Shown one piece after another: positions 56,115 through 64,000 of a stretch of 64,000 nt of DNA. The first letter of the stretch is position 1. Each line of letters begins with the position of its first letter. A program made the position numbers and the translations under genes. Source of the DNA: Anisus vortex. Lineage: Eukaryota > Mollusca > Gastropoda > Planorbidae. The notes under the pieces were generated by a model that did not search any database, had not been told where the DNA came from, and saw nothing but the letters and a program-made list of their open reading frames with translations. The DNA lies in assembly GCA_949126835.1 (NCBI GenBank), contig CASBPS010000184.1, forward strand, positions 62,001-126,000, written 5' to 3'.

Positions 56115-57506
56115 TTATAAAGCTGCATACTATGAAGTTCCTTACAATGGACAGATGCTGCAGACCTGCCAAGTACTACGAATTTTTCGTAGTTTATTCG
56201 AAAAACAAGGTCCGACTACAAAATTACGAAATGGGCAAAAAAATTACGAATTTTCTCAGATTTTCGCTAAAAAGCAAAAAACTACGATTTTTTTCTGATT
56301 TTCTAAGAAAAATACAAATTCCGTATATATAAAAATGCGAATGGGACACATGCCGACGCTCAAAAGAAAAGCGGGGTGTTGAGGGTCTGAAAACCTAAAA
56401 TATTTGTCGATTTCACTTTCAGTTATATAAAGATATTAATATTTACACCTACGGAAGTTTTCTAAATGTAAAATGTATGCCTACGCATATCCTAGCTAAA
56501 AAGCAAAAAACTACGATTTTTTTCTGATTTTCTAAGAAAAATACAAATTCTGTATATATAAAAATGCGAATGGGACACATGCCGACGCTCTCAGAGTTAA
56601 AATTACTATTTCCGGCCGGAAGTTGCATTTAATAAATATTTGTGTCCCTCACTGATCTATATAAAAAAAAGTTCACATGTGTTAAAACTGGGATTATTCT
56701 GGGATACAGTATCGTTTCTATCAACAAATGAATAAATTTAATAGCATTATCTTTCGCTCCATGAGCCAGGCAAGAGAGTAGGGCTAATGAAGCCTAATGC
56801 GCTAATCATGCTAATGACTATAACTAAGGCTAGGCTAGGTGGATAAAGCCAAGCGCCCAAGCCTGGCTAAAGGTTTCTTTCAAATTCTCGTTCCAAATTA
56901 ATTAAAATTCATAAAATTGAGTCTAATTCTAAAGTTCTAGTAACTCATTTAATTTACAATTGAATTAAAATAGTAGGCCCCTATGAGCCTATTCTATGTT
57001 ATATTAAATAGTGTATACTTTATGAAGCTTCTTAGGCTTCTTTGAAATGGATATGAGTATGACTCATGAGTGAAATAAATACACCGTGTAAAACGTCATG
57101 TAAAAATGCTTAAAAGATTACTACTAATTGACTACTAATTTGGGGGTCTATCTAAGGAATACGAATTTGGGGGTCAAAATACGAATTTTGAGGTGGGTCA
57201 CTACTAATTTTGAAGTTTTTAACTTGGCAGGTCTGGGCTCATGCTGCCTCCAAATCTAACACCACAGCCAGCAACAAATATAGACAGACAGGCTCCGGCT
57301 GCAGCAGGCCAGGCTCAAAGAGCCAACGTTAGAATGAATGCTCAGGGAGGGGTGGAGGAGGACGATGAAGATGAGGGAGAGCCCCGGGATTGGCTCCACC
57401 ATGTTTACTTTCTGATGCGTTTCTTGACCTTCATGGGCATTTTATTTTTCTATTCCAACGTGACCAGGTTTCTGGTGGTCTTTGCTGGATCTATTCTTAT
57501 TTACTT
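56115..57506 (+). CDS. HERPUD: HERPUD exon 6, interrupted by a transposon (coding parts 56115-56160 and 57241-57506)
   Basis: Acceptor TTAAACAG, donor ACTT|GTAAGT (phase 2). Left part encodes YKAAYYEVPYNGQML. The right part starts with the same ATGCTGC and continues MLPPNLTPQPATNIDRQAPA, then an acidic patch (EEDDEDEGEPRDWLHHVYF) and hydrophobic segments RFLTFMGILFFY and FLVVFAGSILIYL, the membrane hairpin characteristic of HERPUD. Removing 1,086 bp (56155-57240) joins both parts in frame with phases intact. As sequenced, the exon contains stops inside the insert, so this allele probably cannot make full-length protein unless the insert is spliced out. Confidence 0.88.
56161..57240. mobile_element. 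DNA transposon insertion inside HERPUD exon 6
   Basis: Inverted ends CAGACCTGCCAAGT (56161) and ACTTGGCAGGTCTG (ending 57235), enclosed by the 7-bp direct repeat ATGCTGC (56155-56161 and 57241-57247); five extra bases (GGCTC) separate the right end from its flank. About 1.08 kb, AT-rich, no transposase. Inside, a 135-bp stretch (56361-56495) equals 55033-55167 of the transposon in intron 5 and is bracketed by two copies of a ~94-bp sequence (56267-56360 and 56497-56590). Confidence 0.85.
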
Positions 57507-58178
57507 GTAAGTACATTTTGCTTATTCTTTGAGTACCATTTATCATTAATCTATTCCTGCTTTATTTCTACATGCCTGGCCAATGATTGAAAAAGAAAAA
57601 AACAAGGTTTTGAGCATTGCTTTTAAAATTGAATATTTTAACCTTTTCTGGAGTTTGCAATCTGTTATGTTGAGTTGTCATTCAAATTTAATATCATTGT
57701 TGAATTGCTAAAATATTTGCTCATTCAGTGAACTATATTAGAGGATCAATAGTAAACTAGGTCCAGGGGGTTGTCTATGACAATTCTCTTTGCCAAATTC
57801 TAAATTACAGTATTATTATTTCTTTTATATTACTAGAAAAAACTTGTTTAAATCAATTGGAATACTAGGAGGTGGTTTAATTAATGATGAATACCAATTA
57901 GAACTAACTGCATAGGTAAAACCATGATGGGTATTTAAAAAAATAGTGGCAGAATATATTTCTAATTATTTACTTTTGAAAAGCATAAAAACATTTGAAG
58001 TTTTTTTTTTATAAACAACATGAAGCATGAATAGTATAATAACTACTAACTAATAACTACTACTAATAACTACTACTAATAACTACTACTAATAACTACT
58101 ACTAATAACTACTACTAATAACTACTACTAATAACTACTACTAATAACTACTACTAATAACTACTATTGTATGCGCAG
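57507..58178 (+). other. HERPUD intron 6
   Basis: Simple intron; nothing but the 13-bp microsatellite at 58038-58168, which ends 10 bp before the acceptor. Confidence 0.6.
58038..58168 (+). repeat. 13-bp microsatellite (CTACTACTAATAA)n
   Basis: About ten units ending right before the exon-7 acceptor (TATGCGCAG). It replaces the usual polypyrimidine tract, so splicing efficiency may depend on repeat length. Confidence 0.9.
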
Positions 58179-58320
58179 ACTTCAGAAGTTGAGGAAATAC
58201 TGGCAGCGATTACAGAGAGAACAACAACAACAAAATCAGGAAACTCAAACTACACCCAACCAGCAACAACAGCCTGACCAGGCTCCACCGAATGCTGAGA
58301 CAGCTCCACCAGAAGCAGAG
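58179..58320 (+). CDS. HERPUD: HERPUD exon 7: post-membrane Gln/Pro-rich segment
   Basis: 142 bp after acceptor GCGCAG, ending GAG|GTGAGC in phase 0. Encodes LQKLRKYWQRLQREQQQQNQ followed by a Pro/Gln/Ala-rich acidic stretch. It follows directly on the membrane segment (TT|A = Leu). Confidence 0.88.
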
Positions 58321-59756
58321 GTGAGCGGAGAGTCCATGTGACATAGAGAGATTGATTATTTCTCATTTCCGTTTCTCGAGGAACATAGAACCTCTGTGTC
58401 CAGTCTTTGTGGACTCCTGCCAGCAAATTAATGTCATCCCAGTTGTTGTTCATGTCTGCTTTGAATTTGAATGTCTTTCTTCATTTGCTTTTGGTGTTCT
58501 TGACGGTCAAGGGCTTTTTTTTCATATTCTCTTATTAAGTGGCCTATTCATCTGTACTCTCAAGAATTCGGCAGCCCAGTGTTTGATTGTTCGTTTGCGC
58601 ATCTTTTTAGATGTTTAAAATAATTTATCTTGAAATAATCAGCACTTGTTTTTTTTACTGATACTAGGATAGATGTGCCTCTGGATTTTCTAGGAAAAGT
58701 TCTGTAAAAAAAAAAAGCATTCATTCTGCTATTCTGCATTGAATCAATTTTTTTCTCCTGCAGAAGATGTACATTGTTTTTAATTACAAATTTTGGTGTC
58801 AAGCATCTAATTAATTCCTGTTAGAATGGGCCTATGATATCAGAGTTTTATTTGATTGGCCAGCCATGATTTCCGCTCCACTTTTTGAGGATTTGCATTT
58901 TACATTTCATTTTACAATTTAAAAAAACAAAACACCTTTTGTTCCACCAGCCTGCTATCCTCTTTTTTTAGTTCCACCGCAATTTTTTTTTCTCTTAACT
59001 TTTCTGATTCATCTACTATGTTACAAAGTGCAGTTTTTTTTTATTCACTCTCAATTAAATGTCTGGATTGTTTACAAGGATGTTTGGTCACTTTAGGTTG
59101 TGATGTCAAATGTGAGATTATATTAATTATTAATTACACCCCCCTCTTATCGCCACTCCCCCCATAGCCTCTGCAACTCTGTCGTTATAAGAGATAACGT
59201 GTCTCTCCTATCTCGGCTGGTGACAAGCATTTGTGAGTCTTGTCAAATCTGTTATGGCAAGAGATATCATTGAATTTTTGGGTGTTCATTCCCTGTGAAA
59301 AAAAAATACTCAGACAGCCCTGTAAAGAGTTCTCATATGCCTCCAGAGGTCCATCAACTTTAGATTTATAATTATTCTGTCTATATATTTATACATATTG
59401 TTGATAGATTGAATATATTAGCAATTTTAAAGTTTCTTTCAATAATAAAATTGTCAATCTGATCAACTGTGAATACACTGTATGTAGGTAGATTCCTTAA
59501 TTCCTATTGTAAAAAAAATCCTTTATTTTTATCAAGGCGGTTTCTCCTTCTAGTACTTAGTTTTAGCTGTCTCTTAATGTTAGCTTTACATTGTAATTAT
59601 ATTGGTTCGGGCTGGGCTCTACTCAAGTTAGTAAATGTAATAATTTTTGCAAATGTTGAAAATTCTTTCTGGCTCAATAGAAAATAGGCTCAATAATTGG
59701 GCCAAACATTTTTTTCTGCCATTTATTCCTTATTTTGTTGGCTTTGTATTTTTCAG

Positions 59757-59927
59757 GAGGAACAGAGGACTGTCCCAGATGAACCTACAGAGCCCCAACA
59801 GCAAGCAGAAATAGCAGTGAATGAGGTCAGCAGGCTTAACAGAGCCTTGCTGTTTGTGGGCACCACAGTCCAGTCATTCTTTACATCTCTGCTGCCCACG
59901 CCACCAGAGCTCCTGGAGGCTAACTGA
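59757..59927 (+). CDS. HERPUD: HERPUD exon 8: C-terminus
   Basis: 171 bp after acceptor TTTTTCAG to TGA at 59925-59927. Encodes EEQRTVPDEPTEPQQQ, then LLFVGTTVQSFFTSLLPTPP and ELLEAN. The short F-x-x-S-L-x-P x-x-P end is the expected HERPUD tail. No lesion apart from the exon-6 insertion was found in the gene. Confidence 0.92.
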   Translation, partial: EEQRTVPDEPTEPQQQAEIAVNEVSRLNRALLFVGTTVQSFFTSLLPTPPELLEAN

Positions 59928-60821
59928 ATGGGTCAGGTCGATCCACGAGCTACACATATTTTCTTGATTTGCAGCCTGCAGTGGCCATTGCATAACTTCA
60001 TCGGTCTGAAATTTTTTGAATCTGTCGTTAAAATGCCTTATCATCTATAAGTCATGCAGTAGTTTTGAACCTGTGACTCGAAGTGCACTGATCTTTGCAG
60101 CTGAAATGTTATGACTATTGTTAGAAAAGAGGAAAAAAAGTTTTGATAAAAAGTAAGCTGTGAAATAAGAATGAAACTTTTTTGTTTTTTTTTCTTATCA
60201 TTGACATTGCTCAGCTTGCTTTGAATCAACTTAATTCAGTTCAGTATTCTAAAGTCCCACCAATTTATTAAAGGACCAATTATGTGACTTGACATTCAAA
60301 CATGACCCTGCTGTTAGTTTTTCCTAAAACCCCTAGAGTATTCATTCTCCCAATTCCTCCTGTGCTGTTTTACTTCATGAGCTCCCACCAGTAGTTATCT
60401 CAAACCACCACGAGGCTGCTTCATCAGAAGAGCTGGCAATGAGAACAATCACAGCCAATGATATAAGAAAAACTAAGGACCACCAAGCTATCAGTAGAAA
60501 ATAGAGTAACGTAGAAATGATATCTAATTGAAATTTATCCTAAACAACCTTTTTACTTAACCACATTGGCAAACTATCTTTGCAGTTTTAATGTGAAAAC
60601 CTTTTTTTTTTTCGGCTAACATGCTTATATACATATTTGCTCTTTTTGTTTGTTTGTTTGGGTGCGTGAGAATCAACTTGACACTAAGAAAGAAATTGAC
60701 CCTTGTTCAAATGTCATGAAGAACTATGGTTTCAGATCAGGCAAACCATGTTCATATTTTATATACATATATATATACATGCTTTTTAGTTCCCTTACCA
60801 CTTGCCTGAAATTGTCCTGTC
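59928..60821 (+). other. Presumed HERPUD 3' UTR and flank
   Basis: No ORF. ATTAAA at 60266-60271 is the first plausible poly(A) signal. The 32-bp array begins at 60822. Confidence 0.4.
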
Positions 60822-62309
60822 GTTTGTTCAGATTGTACGACTAATGCCAAGCTGGGTGTCTGTTGTTTGTTCAGATTGTATGACTAATGCCAAGCTGTTT
60901 GTTCAGATTGTATGACTAATGCCAAGCTGTTTGTTCAGATTGTATGACTAATGCCAAGCTGTTTGTTCAGATTGTATGACTAATGCCAAGCTGTTTGTTC
61001 AGATTGTATGACTAATGCCAAGCTGTTTGTTCAGATTGTATGACTAATGCCAAGCTGTTTGTTCAGATTGTATGACTAATGCCAAGCTGTTTGTTCAGAT
61101 TGTATGTCTAATGCCAAGCTGTTTGTTCAGATTGTATGACTAATGCCAAGCTGTTTGTTCAGATTGTATGACTAATGCTGTTTGTTCAGATTGTATGACT
61201 AATGCCAAGCTGTTTGTTCAGATTGTATGACTAATGCCAAGCTGTTTGTTCAGATTGTATGACTAATGCCAAGCTGTTTGTTCAGATTGTATGACTAATG
61301 CCAAGCTGTTTGTTCAGATTGTATGACTAATGCCAAGCTGTTTGTTCAGATTGTATGACTAATGCCAAGCTGTTTGTTCAGATTGTATGACTAATGCCAA
61401 GCTGTTTGTTCAGATTGTATGACTAATGCTTAGCTGTTTGTTCAGATTGTATGACTAATGCCAAGCTGTTTGTTCAGATTGTATGACTAATGCCAAGCTG
61501 TTTGTTCAGATTGTATGACTAATGCCAAGCTGTTTGTTCAGATTGTATGACTAATGCCAAGCTGTTTGTTCAGATTGTATGACTAATGCCAAGCTGTTTG
61601 TTCAGATTGTATGACTAATGCCAAGCTGTTTGTTCAGATTGTATGACTAATGCCAAGCTGTTTGTTCAGATTGTATGACTAATGCCAAGCTGTTTGTTCA
61701 GATTGTATGACTAATGCCAAGCTGTTTGTTCAGATTGTATGACTAATGCCAAGCTGTTTGTTCAGATTGTATGACTAATGCCAAGCTGTTTGTTCAGATT
61801 GTATGACTAATGCCAAGCTGTTTGTTCAGATTGTATGTCTAATGCCAAGCTGTTTGTTCAGATTGTATGACTAATGCCAAGCTGTTTGTTCAGATTGTAT
61901 GACAAATGCTGTTGGTTCAGATTGTATGACTAATGCCAAGCTGTTTGTTCAGATTGTATGATTAATGCCAAGCTGTTTGTTCAGATTGTATGACTAATGC
62001 CAAGCTGTTTGTTCAGATTGTATGACTAATGCCAAGCTGTTTGTTCAGATTGTATGATTAATGCCAAGCTGTTTGTTCAGATTGTATGACTAATGCCAAG
62101 CTGTTTGTTCAGATTGTATGACTAATGCCAAGCTGTTTGTTCAGATTGTATGACTAATGCTGTTTGTTCAGATTGTATGACTAATGCCAAGCTGTTTGTT
62201 CAGATTGTATGATTAATGCCAAGATGTTTGTTCAGATTGTATGACTAATGCCAAGCTGTTTGTTCAGATTGTATGACTAATGCCAAGCTGTTTGTTCAGA
62301 TTGTATGAC
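60822..62309 (+). repeat. 32-bp minisatellite array, about 46 copies
   Basis: Unit CTGTTTGTTCAGATTGTATG + ACTAATGCCAAG, very homogeneous, with a few shortened copies lacking CCAAG (near 61177, 61907 and 62160) and single-base variants. Lies downstream of HERPUD. The last unit is cut after ATGAC by the LTR at 62310. Confidence 0.95.
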
Positions 62310-62672
62310 TGTGATGATTTAAAATATATATAGTTATTTTAGTGGGACATAATTTGTATAATCTCTAACCCGGTGTTAATGTACAGAATAAACGAGTGAC
62401 GTTTTACGATAAAAACAATGACGTAGGAGTTAGATTGAACGTAGCGTACATTTGGAGATAAAGGGAGACGACCTAAGAATTTGGTAGTGGAAAGACGTGT
62501 TTTAGACTAGGCTATAGAACTATTGTGTATTTGAATTCATCTTGTACATAAATTGCATTAAATATTGAGCTCTCATTTTTACTGCAAGCCGGCAGTTTGT
62601 TCATTGATTATCATTATATAATGTGATCTCCCTGAGAGTTGTATACATAGTAATTACAAAATAACGGTCACA
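62310..62672 (+). repeat. 5' LTR
   Basis: Starts TGTGATGATT and ends ACGGTCACA, 363 bp, with AATAAA at 62387. Boundaries are inferred from TG...CA, the array break on the left and the primer site on the right; the second LTR is not in view. Confidence 0.75.
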
Positions 62673-62677
62673 TTATT

Positions 62678-62695
62678 TGGCGCCCAACTAAAATT
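62678..62695 (+). other. Primer-binding site, tRNA-Lys-like
   Basis: TGGCGCCCAACTAAAATT, five bases after the LTR. The first 11 bases equal the tRNA-Lys primer site TGGCGCCCAAC. Confidence 0.7.
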
Positions 62696-63816
62696 CGGAA
62701 GCTCAAGGTGAATTCGGAAAACCAATGTGGAATATTGAAAATCAACGGAGAATGTTGAAGGAGAATCAAGGTGAATATTATTGAAAATCAATTTGAAAGA
62801 AAGCCTACAATATATTGTGAAGCACAGCTTAAAGAATACCGCAAATGAACGTTTCTTACGACTAAAAGAAGACTAAAATTCAATGTGAAGAAATATCGAC
62901 GAGAAAGAAAATTTGACGGTTTAACAGTATAGCCTAGCACGTTCTTGGAATTAAGCGCTACCAGTACATAACGGTGTACATGAAGATAGAAACGGAAGTT
63001 TATGTATGTTACCTAGCAAGTCGGTTAAAAAGGCCACTGGAAGTTGAAAGGCGTCTCGGATACATTTTAAAAGTATCAAAAGTGGTAACAATTATTGAAA
63101 CAATAGTAAAGCTGTGTTTAATAGGACAAGCTAAGTTTGTCAAGTGAAAAGATTAAAAGAGAATCTCCGTAGAACTAGTAAATGGTTCGAGAAAAGAAGA
63201 ATACTTCAGAATAGTCACAGAACTAGAAGTCAGTTCAGTACAGTAGCAGAAGTCAAGTGAAATTGGAAGTAAAAAGAAACTTCAACAAAGTGAAAGGATT
63301 GTAATTATTATGAATTAACGAACACACGAAGACTTTGGGCTGAAATAACCTGTGTGGTGGAGGATCATTTCGAGTTTGGAACCTGGGATTCGAAGACGGA
63401 AGGAAAAGGAACGCGTTTTTTAAGATAAGTAAACTGGTGTATACGTTATGTTGTAGTATAGTATATGCCTAGATTTTTCTTGTGAAATCACTGGCATGTA
63501 TTAGTTTCTTTTAGGAATTTTGTGTATACACTTATTGAAAAGTCCCTGTAAGTCAGGTTAGTTGAAAAAGACTTTTCATAAGTGTATATTACATAATATA
63601 TGTTAGATTGTATAGTCTTGTATGCACAGTGTTATCATATTGTTTATATATTTGTCATAGTAAATTTTTTGTGAATCTCAAGTCTCATCTACTATCTGTG
63701 GTGTTCTTATTTTTATATGTATTGATTATTATATTGATATTTATTTTATGAATATTGTAATATTGATTACATTTTAAATTATATTAGTTTGTTGTAGTTA
63801 TATATATTAATTGAAA

Positions 63817-64000
63817 ATGGAGTGTCCCTCAATGGAGACATATGCGCTGTACATAAATTATGGTAAGGGGTTGGGATATACTGGTAAAGAGTTGGATGAG
63901 TGGGTGGAGAAAGAATGGAGAGAGTATTTAGAGGCTAAAGAAAAAAATAAAGAAAGAGTAGAAAGGGCTAAAGAAAAAGCAAGAGCTGATGAGATTGAGC
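63817..64000 (+). CDS. Gag N-terminus (partial)
   Basis: The ATG at 63817 opens a frame that is still open at the window end. Encodes ETYALYINYGKGLGYTGKEL, then DEWVEKEWREY and a charged helix rich in Lys, Glu and Arg. The Y-T-G-x-E-L-x-x-W-V start followed by a long charged coiled coil is common in gag of invertebrate Gypsy elements. Clade not assigned. Confidence 0.65.
   Translation, partial: MECPSMETYALYINYGKGLGYTGKELDEWVEKEWREYLEAKEKNKERVERAKEKARADEIE

Larger units (their letters stand above)
62310..64000 (+). mobile_element. 5' part of a Gypsy-like LTR element, runs off the window
   Basis: LTR (62310-62672), tRNA-Lys-type primer site, a 1.1-kb leader and the start of gag. Its 3' half lies beyond the window. 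Inserted into the 32-bp array; the left 5 bp (ATGAC) would be its target duplication. Confidence 0.8.

Noticed and set aside
56161..57240. Treating the HERPUD exon-6 insert as an ordinary intron
   Set aside because: The donor/acceptor pair at its ends (CCAA|GT, GGCAG|GT) would leave 22 insert bases plus the duplicated 6, shifting the frame by one; other GT sites tested also fail. The direct repeat and inverted ends fit a transposon better.
60822..62309. CRISPR-like regular repeats
   Set aside because: Units are contiguous with no unique spacers; this is a minisatellite in animal DNA.

Overview
The window reads as animal nuclear DNA: split genes with GT-AG introns, AT-rich intergenic sequence, long tandem arrays, LINE-, SINE-, DNA-transposon- and Ty3/Gypsy-type elements, and two recognisable metazoan genes, a transglutaminase and HERPUD. 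The palindrome AGGCCT recurs through the AT-rich parts. I infer a marine invertebrate, perhaps an echinoderm, but cannot name a species; that part is a guess.

Left part (1-29.2 kb). A transglutaminase gene lies on the minus strand. Five consecutive exons are visible (29112-29216, 28228-28402, 22520-22646, 9843-9946, 7959-8121). All have good splice sites and matching phases and together cover the catalytic core with the Cys, His and Asp residues. The N-terminal and C-terminal beta-barrel exons were not found. Its introns have been swollen by repeats: a Mag-type Gypsy element with identical LTRs (23653-28172), a Gmr1-like Gypsy element lacking reverse transcriptase (10805-16674), a roughly 39-bp satellite with a 1,806-bp higher-order period (16.7-21.2 kb), a LINE copy and a perfect 38-bp minisatellite. 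Further left is a 54-bp (18-codon) tandem array split by a LINE insertion.

Middle part (29.2-49 kb). A probable bidirectional promoter near 32.0-32.4 kb (NRF1-like and ETS-like sites) separates a 103-residue orphan ORF (minus) from a short first exon (plus). A damaged THAP-domain gene follows, with exons at 32998-33222 and 44750-44824. The 11.5-kb intron between them carries a second, differently deleted Gmr1-like element (36838-42283, minus, 5-bp target duplication) inserted in a 177-bp tandem repeat. Just beyond is a minus-strand relic in which a SWIM-type zinc-finger fragment runs directly into a fragment resembling the helicase end of a CRESS-DNA virus Rep. hAT fragments lie at 44.6 and 47.8-48.5 kb.

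Right part (49-64 kb). The HERPUD gene (plus) has eight coding exons between 52047 and 59927. A promoter-like cluster sits at 49.4 kb. Exon 6 is interrupted by a transposon of about 1.08 kb flanked by a 7-bp direct repeat; removing it restores the frame exactly. Intron 5 holds a TA-flanked inverted-repeat element and a tRNA-derived SINE. Downstream is a 32-bp tandem array of about 46 copies, whose right side is entered by the 5' LTR of another Gypsy-like element. That element has a tRNA-Lys-type primer site and its gag runs off the window.

A recurring theme is retroelements sitting inside tandem arrays (the LINE at 1.0 kb and LTR elements at 10.8, 36.8 and 62.3 kb), and Gmr1-like elements that kept gag and protease but lost reverse transcriptase.
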